From contig JACMLI010000070.1 in NCBI GenBank assembly GCA_014379705.1, positions 1 to 15,735 on the forward strand: a stretch of DNA of 15,735 nt, written 5' to 3'. Shown piece by piece: positions 5,816-13,610 of this stretch. The stretch's first letter is position 1; every line of letters starts with the position of its first letter. The translations under genes and the position numbers were made by a program. The notes beneath the pieces were generated by a model that worked only from the letters and a program-made list of their open reading frames with translations, ran no database searches and was not told the origin of the DNA. This DNA comes from Gemmatimonadaceae bacterium (GTDB lineage Bacteria; Gemmatimonadota; Gemmatimonadetes; Gemmatimonadales; Gemmatimonadaceae).

Positions 5816-7183
5816 ATGGCTTCCCCGCCTCCCATACCACCCGCGCCTCCCCAGACGCCCGACGCCGGTTGGCGACGCGCTCGCGAGGCCCCGTCGCTCG
5901 CGGAAGTGCACCGCAGCGTCACGGTCCATGGCCTCTCCAAGTGGCGGAAAATCCTCGCCTTTGCCGGCCCCGGATACCTCGTCGCCGTCGGCTACATGGA
6001 CCCCGGCAACTGGGCCACCGACCTCGCCGGCGGCTCGCGCTTCGGGTATACGCTGCTCAGCGTCATCCTGATCTCCAACCTGATGGCCGTGCTGCTGCAG
6101 GGCCTCGCCTTGAAGCTCGGCATCGTCACCGGGCGCGACCTGGCCCAGGCGTGTCGTGACCACTACTCGCGCCCCGTCAACTTCGCGCTCTGGGTCCTCT
6201 GCGAAATCGCGATCGCCGCCTGCGACCTCGCGGAAGTCATCGGCACGGCCATCGCGCTCAACCTCCTGTTCAACATCCCCATCGCGTGGGGCGTGGCGAT
6301 CACCGCGTTCGACGTGATGATCGTGCTCTACCTGCAGAACAAGGGCTTCCGTCTCCTCGAGGCGCTGGTGATCACCCTCGTCGCGGTCGTCGGTGCCTGC
6401 TTCCTGTTCGAGTTGTTCGTGTCCCGCCCCGACATGGGAGACGTCGCGAAAGGGTTCATCCCATCCGCGGAGATCCTGCGCAATCCCGAGATGCTCTACA
6501 TCGCCATCGGCATCCTTGGCGCCACGGTGATGCCGCACAATCTCTACCTGCACTCGTCGATCGTGCAGACGCGCAAGTACGAGGAGACCCCCGAAGGCAA
6601 GAAGGAGGCGGTGAAGTACGCCTTCTTCGACTCCACCATCGCGCTGTCCTTCGCGCTGTTCATCAATGCCGCGATCCTCATTGTGGCCGGGGCGACGTTC
6701 TTCACGACCGGGAATACGGGTGTTGCGGAGATCCAGGACGCCTACAAGCTCCTCACCCCCCTCCTCGGCGTAGGGGCCGCGAGCACGGTCTTCGCGCTGG
6801 CCCTGCTCGCCTCCGGGCAGAACTCGACGCTGACGGGAACGCTCGCCGGCCAGATCGTCATGGAAGGCTTCCTGAACATCCGGCTGCGTCCCTGGCTGCG
6901 TCGCCTGATTACGCGCGCCATTGCCATTGTGCCCGCCGCGATCACCGCCATAGTGTATGGCGAACAGGGGACCGCGAAGTTGCTCATCCTCAGTCAGGTC
7001 ATCCTGAGCCTGCAGCTGTCCTTCGCGGTCTTCCCCCTCGTGATGTTCACGTCCGACAAACTCAAGATGGGTCAGTTCGTCAATCCCACCTGGCTCAAGT
7101 TCTCGGCGTGGGGGGTGGCCACCGTGATCGCTTCCCTCAATATCTGGCTGCTCGTGCAGACGGTTGGCGGGTGGCTGGCCTGA
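5816..7183 (+). CDS. mntH: Nramp-family manganese (divalent metal) transporter MntH
   Basis: This 455-residue inner-membrane H+-coupled Mn(II)/Fe(II) importer belongs to the Nramp family. The TM1 metal-site motif D62-P-G-N65 is intact in G-Y-M-D-P-G-N-W-A-T-D, and the TM6 motif A-T-V-M239-P-H-N is intact, supplying the metal-binding Asp, Asn and Met. The conserved S-G-Q-N-S-T-L-T-G-T segment in the second half is also present. About eleven hydrophobic helices are visible. The first 45 residues form a proline-rich cytoplasmic tail. ATG 5816 is used; no Shine-Dalgarno is visible because a tandem repeat ends at 5810. The gene is preceded by a DtxR-type box and followed by usp (1-nt overlap) and mntR, which strongly suggests manganese-responsive repression of uptake. 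The paired regulator supports Mn as main substrate. Confidence 0.95.
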   Translation: MASPPPIPPAPPQTPDAGWRRAREAPSLAEVHRSVTVHGLSKWRKILAFAGPGYLVAVGYMDPGNWATDLAGGSRFGYTLLSVILISNLMAVLLQGLALKLGIVTGRDLAQACRDHYSRPVNFALWVLCEIAIAACDLAEVIGTAIALNLLFNIPIAWGVAITAFDVMIVLYLQNKGFRLLEALVITLVAVVGACFLFELFVSRPDMGDVAKGFIPSAEILRNPEMLYIAIGILGATVMPHNLYLHSSIVQTRKYEETPEGKKEAVKYAFFDSTIALSFALFINAAILIVAGATFFTTGNTGVAEIQDAYKLLTPLLGVGAASTVFALALLASGQNSTLTGTLAGQIVMEGFLNIRLRPWLRRLITRAIAIVPAAITAIVYGEQGTAKLLILSQVILSLQLSFAVFPLVMFTSDKLKMGQFVNPTWLKFSAWGVATVIASLNIWLLVQTVGGWLA

Positions 7184-7623
7184 TGTACCAGCGCATCCTC
7201 GTTCCTCTCGAGAATTCGCCGACCGACGTGCACATCGTGAACCATGTGCGCGGGCTGGCGCGGCACTGCGGTGCCTCGGTCGTGTTCATCCACGTCGCCG
7301 ACGGCTGGGCGGCGCGCAACATCGGCCACCTCACGCTGCGCGACTCCGAGGAGATGCGCGGCGATCGCGAGTACATCGAACGCGTGGCCAGCGAGACCAC
7401 CGGTGCGGGGCTGCAGGCCGAGGCCGTCCTTGCCACGGGTGATCCGGCAAAGGAGATCGTCGACGCGGCCACGCGCGAGAAGTGTGACTTGATCGCAATG
7501 GCGACGCATGGCCACCGCCTCATCGGGGACATGGTCCTTGGCAGCGTGGCGAATGCCGTCCGACACGCCACCAGCGTTCCCGTCCTGCTCGTGCGGGCAC
7601 CGTCCTCCCGCGGCGATTCGTGA
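7183..7623 (+). CDS. Universal stress protein (UspA family)
   Basis: This 146-residue single Usp domain starts M-Y-Q-R-I-L-V-P-L-E, the typical first beta strand. The nucleotide-binding motif G-2x-G-9x-G-S is nearly intact: A-T-H-G followed by nine residues and G-S-V-A-N, so the first glycine is alanine. ATP binding is therefore plausible. The end A-T-S-V-P-V-L-L-V-R is the standard last strand. The ATG overlaps the mntH stop by one base (TGATG) and its own stop overlaps the mntR start (GTGA), so the three genes are almost certainly translated together. A cytoplasmic stress role tied to metal uptake is inferred from this position; small Usp proteins are often encoded next to transporters. Confidence 0.93.
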   Translation: MYQRILVPLENSPTDVHIVNHVRGLARHCGASVVFIHVADGWAARNIGHLTLRDSEEMRGDREYIERVASETTGAGLQAEAVLATGDPAKEIVDAATREKCDLIAMATHGHRLIGDMVLGSVANAVRHATSVPVLLVRAPSSRGDS

Positions 7624-8357
7624 CTCCTGCCCCTCGCTCCCGGGCCGCGTCGCCACGGGGGCGCACGGCGGGAGCCGCCTCACCCCACGCAGACGTCCCG
7701 CTCACCGCGCCCGTCGAGGACTACCTCAAGGCCATCTACGCGATCGAGCAGGCGGGAGACGCGGCTGGCACGAACGAAGTCGCCACGCGCCTGAGCATCG
7801 CGGCGGCCTCGGTGAGCGGCATGGTGCGTCGCCTCGCCGACCAGGGACTCGTCTCGTACGAGCGATACCGCGGCGTGCGCCTCACCGAAGCCGGCCGGCG
7901 CGCCGCACTCCGTACTATCCGCCGCCATCGCGTCATCGAGGCCTACCTCGCCAAGGCCCTTGGGTACGCATGGGATCGCGTGCACGAGGAAGCTGAGCGT
8001 CTCGAGCATGCCGCGAGCGACGAGCTGATCGATCGGATGGCCGAGGCAATCGGTGAACCGCCAACGGATCCGCATGGCCACCCGATTCCCACGAAGGACG
8101 GTACCATCGACGAGACCCCGCATCGCACGCTCTCCGACCTCGCCGCCGGGCAGCGGTCGCGAGTGAAGCGCGTAAGCGACGAGGACTCGGAACTGCTGCG
8201 CTACCTGGCGAAGATCGGCATTCGGCCGGGGGTACAGGTGATGCTGACCGAGCGGGCGCCCTTCGACGGACCGTTGACGCTGCGCGTTGGGAAGGGGACG
8301 GTACAGGTGGGACTTGCCCTCGCCTCGCGCGTCATGGTCGAGATCCTGTCCGACTGA
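7620..8357 (+). CDS. mntR: DtxR/MntR-family metal-dependent transcriptional repressor
   Basis: This 245-residue protein has the three DtxR-family parts: an N-terminal winged helix (about residues 30-95; N-E-V-A-T-R-L then S-V-S-G-M-V-R-R-L), a dimerisation and metal-binding domain (96-165; D-P-H-G-H-P-I-P at its end), and a C-terminal SH3/FeoA-like domain (about 172-245). Metal ligands by alignment from memory are D34, H103, E107, H122, E126, E129 and H130. E126 replaces the cysteine of iron-type DtxR and D34 replaces its methionine, as in Bacillus MntR, so Mn(II) sensing is likely. K37 stands where MntR has Glu11, a DtxR-like feature. The start is GTG 7620, overlapping the usp stop by 4 nt; the first 28 residues are a basic, disordered extension. 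It probably represses its own operon through the box at 5703-5722. Confidence 0.9.
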   Translation: MTPAPRSRAASPRGRTAGAASPHADVPLTAPVEDYLKAIYAIEQAGDAAGTNEVATRLSIAAASVSGMVRRLADQGLVSYERYRGVRLTEAGRRAALRTIRRHRVIEAYLAKALGYAWDRVHEEAERLEHAASDELIDRMAEAIGEPPTDPHGHPIPTKDGTIDETPHRTLSDLAAGQRSRVKRVSDEDSELLRYLAKIGIRPGVQVMLTERAPFDGPLTLRVGKGTVQVGLALASRVMVEILSD

Positions 8358-8389
8358 CCGGCGGAACCACGACGCGATCACCGCTGTTC

Positions 8390-9241
8390 ATGAGGGAGAT
8401 GCGCCTCCCGCTCCTGACCTGTCTTGCCGCGGCTTGCGCGCTGGCCACCACCGCTGGTGCCCAGGGTGTCCCGGCCGCAGCGCCGCTGCGCACGATCGCG
8501 GTGGACGAGCGGCTGGTCGAGGACGCCGGGATCCGAATCGGAGACACCATCTCGCTCGCCGCACGGGCCGGCGGTCCGACCACACGGGCGATCGTGGGGG
8601 CGATCACGCGTCGCGGCGCGGACCCATCGGAGGTCGCGCGTCGCGATTACAAGATCCGGCTGCACCTCACGCAGTTGCAGGAACTCGTCGCGTACGAAGA
8701 TCGGGTCGATCGGTTCGCCGTGCTGGCAACGGCGGGCAATGCCGACAGCGCGCGCGACGCGATCAACGCGCAGGGTTTCGGCTTTCGCGCGCACCTGTCG
8801 AAGGACGTCGCCGTGCAGACGTCACAGACGTTCGCCGTGATCAGCCGGTTCAATCGCGCCATCGGGGTCATCTCGATCGTGGCGAGCGCGATCTTCCTGC
8901 TCTGCATCATGCTCCTCAAGGTGGAGGAGCGGCGCCGGGACGTCGCGGCCCTGCGACTGCTCGGCATCAGCTCGCGCACGATCTGGCGTGCGGTCGTGCT
9001 CGAGGCGTCGTGCATCGCGCTCCTCGGAAGTGGCTTCGGGCTCGTGTTCGGTCTCGTGGTGTCGCGCCTGATCAATGCGCACTACCAGGAGGTGTACCGC
9101 ACGCCGCTCCTCTTTTCGCTGCTCACGCCAGGCACCGTCGCGTTCGCCATCGCGCTGTCGGTCGTGCTGGGCATCGGCGCGGGCGGGCTGGCGGCGCGGC
9201 GTCTGACGAGGCGCCCACCCCTCTCGCTCCTGGGCCGCTGA
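8390..9241 (+). CDS. FtsX-like ABC permease C-terminal half with a signal peptide instead of TM1
   Basis: This 283-residue protein carries the second half of a MacB/LolC-type permease. Residues 1-25 look like a cleavable signal peptide (hydrophobic core then T-A-G-A-Q). After it the sequence enters directly at I-A-V-D-E-R-L-V-E-D-A-G-I-R-I-G-D-T-I (36-54), which matches V-V-V-N-A-L-L-L-R-A-I-G-A-R-V-G-D-T-V (137-155) of the next gene. Three C-terminal helices follow (about 156-176, 203-226, 247-270). The cytoplasmic coupling segment V-E-E-R-R-R-D-V-A-A-L-R-L-L-G-I-S is at 178-194. TM1 and the first half of the periplasmic domain are absent, and the mntR stop 32 nt upstream leaves no room for them. 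The start is ATG 8390; ATG 8399 is also possible. The stop overlaps the next ATG (TGATG). Confidence 0.85.
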   Translation: MREMRLPLLTCLAAACALATTAGAQGVPAAAPLRTIAVDERLVEDAGIRIGDTISLAARAGGPTTRAIVGAITRRGADPSEVARRDYKIRLHLTQLQELVAYEDRVDRFAVLATAGNADSARDAINAQGFGFRAHLSKDVAVQTSQTFAVISRFNRAIGVISIVASAIFLLCIMLLKVEERRRDVAALRLLGISSRTIWRAVVLEASCIALLGSGFGLVFGLVVSRLINAHYQEVYRTPLLFSLLTPGTVAFAIALSVVLGIGAGGLAARRLTRRPPLSLLGR

Positions 9242-10425
9242 TGCGGATCCAGCTCGCCCTCGCGTCGCTCCGTCAGCACCCATTGCGAACGACGCTCGCC
9301 ATTCTGGGTGTGGCGGTGTCGGCTGCGATGCTGCTGGACATGGTGATGCTTGCGACGGGGATGCAGGAGTCCTTTCGTTCGTTGCTCACGCGCCAGGGGT
9401 TCGACCTGCGCGTGGCGCCCCGCGGGACGATGCCTTTCGACACCGAGGCACGCATTGCGAACGCGGCGGCGACCGAAGCGGCGCTGGCGCGCGTGCCCGG
9501 TGTTCGCACCGTGTCCCCGGTGCTCGGGAGCACGCTGCACCTGCGTCGTGGGGACTCGGTGCACGCGGCCTTTGCGCTCGGCATCCGCCCCGCGATGCAG
9601 GGCGACTACGAGGTCGTCGAAGGCAGCGACGTCGCCGGGCCACGCGACGTCGTGGTGAACGCGTTGCTGCTGCGCGCGATTGGGGCCCGCGTCGGTGATA
9701 CGGTGCAGGCGGCGTCGGGATACGACCCGCAGCTGCGGGCATGGACGGGAGAACGCACGGTTGTCGTGCGGGGCGTGGCGCGCTTCTTCTACCTGAATGC
9801 CCAGCAGGAGGCGATGGCGCTTCCGCTCGACGCCTTGCAGTCCCTCGGCGGTGCGGCGACCGAGGACCAGGTCTCGGTGTTCATGATTCGCACGGACGGC
9901 CGCGAGGTGGCGGGGGTGCGCGCCACGGTCCAGCGTGACGTGCCCACGGTCTCGGCGCTCTCCACCGCGGAAGCCGTCGCCTCGCTGGAGCAGCGGGTGA
10001 GCTACTTCCGGCAGCTCGCGCTGATCCTCGGGGCCGTGTCGCTGGCCGTGGGCTTCCTTCTGGTGAGCACGCTCGTCACGGTGAGTGTGCAGGAACGCCT
10101 GGGGGAGCTGGCGGTGATGCGCGCCATCGGCGTGGCGCGGAGCTCGATCGCGCTGCAGGTGCTGATCGAGGGCCTCGTCATCGCGTCTCTCGGCGTGGGG
10201 CTCGGGCTCGCGTTAGGCGCGGTCACGGCGCGCTTCCTGAACGACATCCTCAAGGACTTCCCGGGGCTGCCGGCGGCGATGGACTTCTTCGTCTTCAGTA
10301 CCGGTCGCGCCTTTCGCGCGCTCGGCATGCTCCTCGTCACCGGGGTCGTGGCCGGCGTCATTCCCGCGTGGCGTGCTGCGTCCCTGCCGATCGCCACCAC
10401 GCTGCGCGGTGAGGCCGTCGGATGA
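9241..10425 (+). CDS. FtsX-like ABC transporter permease (complete)
   Basis: This 394-residue permease has the full type VII (MacB/LolCDE-like) architecture. A cytoplasmic amphipathic start A-L-A-S-L-R-Q-H-P-L-R-T-T-L-A leads into TM1 (about 17-40). A periplasmic core domain follows (about 45-250), then TM2-TM4 (about 258-281, 304-328, 358-380). The coupling helix V-Q-E-R-L-G-E-L-A-V-M-R-A-I-G-V is at 283-298. Such permeases do not form a channel for small solutes; they couple ATP hydrolysis in the cytoplasm to movements in the periplasm, for example lipid or lipoprotein extraction. The gene overlaps its upstream neighbour by 1 nt and the ATPase gene by 4 nt. It should pair with a second permease, which here can only come from the split pieces encoded at either end of the cassette. 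Confidence 0.92.
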   Translation: MRIQLALASLRQHPLRTTLAILGVAVSAAMLLDMVMLATGMQESFRSLLTRQGFDLRVAPRGTMPFDTEARIANAAATEAALARVPGVRTVSPVLGSTLHLRRGDSVHAAFALGIRPAMQGDYEVVEGSDVAGPRDVVVNALLLRAIGARVGDTVQAASGYDPQLRAWTGERTVVVRGVARFFYLNAQQEAMALPLDALQSLGGAATEDQVSVFMIRTDGREVAGVRATVQRDVPTVSALSTAEAVASLEQRVSYFRQLALILGAVSLAVGFLLVSTLVTVSVQERLGELAVMRAIGVARSSIALQVLIEGLVIASLGVGLGLALGAVTARFLNDILKDFPGLPAAMDFFVFSTGRAFRALGMLLVTGVVAGVIPAWRAASLPIATTLRGEAVG

Positions 10426-11111
10426 GCCCGGACCCGATGCTCTCTGCGGTCGACGTGTCGCGCGACTACCCACTGCGCCGCGATGCGGTACACGCGGTGC
10501 GTGGCGTGTCGCTGGAGGTCGCGCGAGGGGAATACGTGGCGATCGTCGGCCCGTCGGGATGCGGGAAGTCCACGCTGCTCAACCTCCTCGGCGCCATCGA
10601 TCGCCCGACCGGCGGCCGCATCCTGCTCGATGGGCGCGACGTGACGACGCTTGGCGACCGCGAGGCGACCGACCTTCGCCTGCGCCACATCGGGTTTGTA
10701 TTCCAGCGCTTCTACCTCATGCCGATGCTGACGGCGGCGGAGAACATTGAGCTGCCGATGGCCGAGGCGGGCGCGGCGAAGGCGCCACGACGGGCGCGGG
10801 TCAGGGAGTTGCTCGAGTACGTTGGCCTGGGGGAGCGCGCCGGTCATCGCCCTTCCGAGCTCTCGGGGGGCGAGCAACAGCGCGTCGCGATCGCCCGCGC
10901 CCTGGCCAATGCACCCTCGCTGCTGCTCGCCGACGAGCCGACGGGCGAGCTCGACGCGAAGACGGGGCACGAGATCATCGACTTGTTCGCACGGCTCAAC
11001 GCCGAGGGCATGACGCTCCTCGTCGTCACGCACGATGCGGCCCTCGCGCGCGCGGCGCGTCGCACCGTGCACATGCTCGACGGCCGCGTGGTGGACGACG
11101 GGACGCCATGA
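10422..11111 (+). CDS. ABC transporter ATP-binding protein (MacB/LolD type)
   Basis: This 229-residue nucleotide-binding protein has all catalytic motifs: Walker A G-P-S-G-C-G-K-S-T (43-51), Q-loop Q95 in F-V-F-Q-R-F, signature L-S-G-G-E-Q-Q (147-153), Walker B L-L-L-A-D-E (167-172), D-loop residues G-E-L-D, and H-loop His204 in V-V-T-H-D. The A-D-E-P-T-G-E-L-D form and the F-V-F-Q-R-F-Y-L-M-P segment are typical of the LolD/MacB/FtsE-like group that pairs with FtsX-type permeases. It is cytoplasmic and drives the permeases encoded on both sides. It overlaps both neighbours by ATGA, so expression is translationally coupled. Confidence 0.96.
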   Translation: MSPDPMLSAVDVSRDYPLRRDAVHAVRGVSLEVARGEYVAIVGPSGCGKSTLLNLLGAIDRPTGGRILLDGRDVTTLGDREATDLRLRHIGFVFQRFYLMPMLTAAENIELPMAEAGAAKAPRRARVRELLEYVGLGERAGHRPSELSGGEQQRVAIARALANAPSLLLADEPTGELDAKTGHEIIDLFARLNAEGMTLLVVTHDAALARAARRTVHMLDGRVVDDGTP

Positions 11112-12601
11112 TCCGCACGCTGGCCTTCCGCAACCTCGTGCTCCGTCCGTGGCGCACGATCTTGCTCCTCGCCGGCTTCGGGCTTGGCGTCGGCGTGATG
11201 ATCACGCTCCTGTCCATCGGCGACGCGATGGTGGTGCAGGGGAGCGAGGAACGCCTCGTGGGGGGAGGGAACGTGACGGTGCTGCCCGAAGGCGTGGACC
11301 TGGAGCTGCTCAAGACGGGGGGCGTCGGGGGCATGTGGTTCTCCGTGCCTAACGCGCGCTTCATCCACCGGCAGTTGCTCACCGGTCCGCGGCATCGCGC
11401 GCTCGTCACGGCGGCGGCGCCGCAGCTGGAGGGCAAGCTGGTGTACCTCACGACCCGCGAGGGCCGGCAGATCGCGGTGCGCGCCGGTGGGGAGATCCCG
11501 TCGGCATCGGCCGCTGTGGGGAACGCCCCGACGCTCGCTGCTGGCACATGGGAGGACGACGCGATCGACCGGCGCTGGATCCGTCCAGGGCGCCAGGAAC
11601 TGCGGCACGACATCGATCACTTCCACGAGACGCCTGCCGCCGTCACCAACCGCGACAGCTGGGGGGAGTGGCACTACTTCAACATCGTGTCCGCCGATGG
11701 GCGTCGCTGGGCCTTCCTCACGTTCATGCTCGGTGGCGATGTCCCGCGTGGCGCCTGGGGCGGGCAGCTGCTCCTGACGCTGCACGAGCAAGGGCAGCCC
11801 GCGCGCCGCTTCTCACGCCGCGTGGCGCGTGACCGGATCACGTACACGACCGACGCGGCGGACCTGGTGCTCGACGACGCGTCGGTGACCGTGGACAGCG
11901 CCGGGGCGTACCGCGTGCAGGCCACCATTCCCGCCGAAGGTGGCGGCACTCCGGCCCGCGTGGACCTCGTCGTCGCCCCCGAGCCCGGCGGGTACTTCCC
12001 GGGAGCGTCGTTAGGCTCGGGGACCTTCGTGTCAGGGTACGTCGTCGCCGGCCTTCGGGCCAACGGCGCCGGCACGGTGTGCGCCGGCGCGTGGTGCGAG
12101 CGCTTCGATCGCGCCCAGGCCTACCACGACCACAACTGGGGCACCTGGCGTGGCGTCACCTGGGACTGGGGCTCGGCGCGGGCCGGTGACGTGAGCCTGC
12201 TGTACGGCCGCGTGATCGCCCCCGACTCGCTGACCGCGAAGACGTCGATGTTCGTGTACCTCGTCGACTCGCTCGGCTTCCTCGCCGTGTTCCGGCCGCG
12301 CGACATCACCTATGTCGAGGGCGCCTCGCGAGTGGTCGGCGGCCAGCGCGTCAGGATCCCGGCCCGCGCGCTGATGGAGGACGCCCGTGGCGCGGATACG
12401 CTGCGCATCGAACTGGACGTCGAGGACGCGACCGCGACGGACATGCGGCGCGGCATCGTCGAACGTGGAGACGCGGCCGGGGCGGGGACCATCCCCACGC
12501 CGTGGTTCCTGCAGCTGAAGGGCAGGGCCACCGTGCGTGCCCGGGTGGGCGGACGCACCGTGGGGGGGACGGGGACCGCCTTCTTCGAGACCTGGCGTTA
12601 G
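11108..12601 (+). CDS. Permease N-terminal half fused to a CrtC/AttH lipocalin-like domain
   Basis: This is a 497-residue fusion. Residues 1-41 are an FtsX-type start and TM1 (L-A-F-R-N-L-V-L-R-P-W-R-T-I-L-L then a glycine-rich helix). Residues about 42-146 look like the first half of a permease periplasmic domain (G-G-N-V-T-V-L-P, then A-A-P-Q-L-E-G-K-L-V, ending P-T-L-A-A-G-T-W). From about 150 onward it resembles the CrtC/AttH family of two-domain lipocalin-like proteins (hydroxyneurosporene synthase-like), with S-W-G-E-W-H-Y-F-N-I (184-193) and Y-H-D-H-N-W-G-T-W-R-G (339-349), and ends without TM2-TM4. The lipocalin part should face the periplasm and could bind a lipid or carotenoid; enzymatic hydration is not implied. 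It overlaps the ATPase gene by 4 nt. The stop lies in a CGTTAGGC word. Confidence 0.85.
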   Translation: MIRTLAFRNLVLRPWRTILLLAGFGLGVGVMITLLSIGDAMVVQGSEERLVGGGNVTVLPEGVDLELLKTGGVGGMWFSVPNARFIHRQLLTGPRHRALVTAAAPQLEGKLVYLTTREGRQIAVRAGGEIPSASAAVGNAPTLAAGTWEDDAIDRRWIRPGRQELRHDIDHFHETPAAVTNRDSWGEWHYFNIVSADGRRWAFLTFMLGGDVPRGAWGGQLLLTLHEQGQPARRFSRRVARDRITYTTDAADLVLDDASVTVDSAGAYRVQATIPAEGGGTPARVDLVVAPEPGGYFPGASLGSGTFVSGYVVAGLRANGAGTVCAGAWCERFDRAQAYHDHNWGTWRGVTWDWGSARAGDVSLLYGRVIAPDSLTAKTSMFVYLVDSLGFLAVFRPRDITYVEGASRVVGGQRVRIPARALMEDARGADTLRIELDVEDATATDMRRGIVERGDAAGAGTIPTPWFLQLKGRATVRARVGGRTVGGTGTAFFETWR

Positions 12602-12608
12602 GCGCCGG

Positions 12609-13610
12609 TCACTTCCCGGTCGTCCGCGCGCGCACCAGCTCCACCTCGGAGGCGATGAGGCCGAAGCCATTCCAGTGCGGGCTGCTGGCGACGCGCTCGA
12701 ACATCGCGCGCGCACGCGCGGTGTCGCCCTGCAGGAGCAGCCAGCTGCCCACGGCATACCCACTCGTCGAGAATCGCACCGAGTCGCCGGTGGTCGTGCC
12801 GAGCACCTGGTCGATCGTGCGCAGGCCCTTGTACATCAGGAGGTTCTCGTAGTACGAGCGATTGGTGTTCACGGTCATCCCCTCCGTGATCGTGCCCAGC
12901 AGCCGATCCGCCTCCGCGCGGCGCCCTGCGCGCCTGTTGGCGCGCCACGCCCAGTCGACCATCGCGACACGATCGTCGGCATTGGTCGCGATGCGCATGC
13001 AGCTCCGGTAACCCTGCCGGAACTCCCCGCGGGCCTCGCGCGTACGCAGGGCGTCGTTGCCGGCAAATCCCAGGCACGTGCCGTACGCGTCGGCGGACCG
13101 CGCGTAGTGGCCGAGCAGGTAGTGCGCGAGGCCCTGATGGTAGACGACGTCGAAGTTGGTGGAGTCGAGCTGGGCGGCACGATCGAGATCGCGCGCGCCC
13201 TCGTCGAAGCGCCGCAATGTGAGGTAGCGATGCCCGCGGAAGCGATAGAAACGGGCGTCCTGCGGATGAAGTGCGATGCCGCGAGAGTAGACGTCGATGG
13301 CCTCGCGAAAGCGCCAGGCCGTGGCACGTGCGCCCCCGGCAGCGAGGAGCAAGTCGGCGTTGTCTGGCGACGCGGCGAGGGCGGCGTCGGCGTCCTCCAC
13401 CGGCTTTGTCGGCAAGGGCGGTGGTCGCAGCGGCGCCCCGAGCAACGAGAGTCCCTCGGCGCCCGGTGGGAGCGGCTGATTTCCCGTCGATGCAGTGGAG
13501 CGCGCGCAGGCCAACCCCATCACGGCCGTCGTTATCAGTGCACAGCCCAGGCACTTCCTGCGCCTTGGGCGCGAGAACCACATGGGGAGTCGGCTTGACG
13601 GGAGACGCAT
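12609..13610 (-). CDS. TPR-repeat protein, probably membrane-anchored
   Basis: This protein has 333 residues from ATG 13610. The N-terminus has a basic region (S-R-P-R-R-R-K) and a hydrophobic stretch ending V-M-G-L-A-C-A-R-S, a possible but imperfect lipobox (Gly at -3). Starts at ATG 13583 (which trims nine residues) or 13649 are also possible; none has a clear Shine-Dalgarno. TPR-like repeats are evident in the first half: A-L-A-A-S-P-D-N-A-D-L-L, then A-I-D-V-Y-S-R-G-I-A-L-H-P-Q-D-A-R, then A-R-D-L-D-R-A-A-Q-L-D-S-T-N, then H-Y-L-L-G-H-Y-A-R-S-A-D-A-Y. The C-terminal half is helical with more TPR-like segments (L-L-L-Q-G-D-T-A-R-A-R-A-M-F-E-R). It probably acts as a periplasmic scaffold; no partner is known. 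It converges on the ABC cassette with 7 nt between stops. Confidence 0.85.
   Translation of the reverse strand: MRLPSSRLPMWFSRPRRRKCLGCALITTAVMGLACARSTASTGNQPLPPGAEGLSLLGAPLRPPPLPTKPVEDADAALAASPDNADLLLAAGGARATAWRFREAIDVYSRGIALHPQDARFYRFRGHRYLTLRRFDEGARDLDRAAQLDSTNFDVVYHQGLAHYLLGHYARSADAYGTCLGFAGNDALRTREARGEFRQGYRSCMRIATNADDRVAMVDWAWRANRRAGRRAEADRLLGTITEGMTVNTNRSYYENLLMYKGLRTIDQVLGTTTGDSVRFSTSGYAVGSWLLLQGDTARARAMFERVASSPHWNGFGLIASEVELVRARTTGK

Noticed and set aside
8287..9240. Long open frame upstream of, and in frame with, the complete permease
   Set aside because: It is an arginine/glycine-rich shadow of the signal-peptide permease gene; the permease proper starts at ATG 9241 with a normal FtsX start and TM1.
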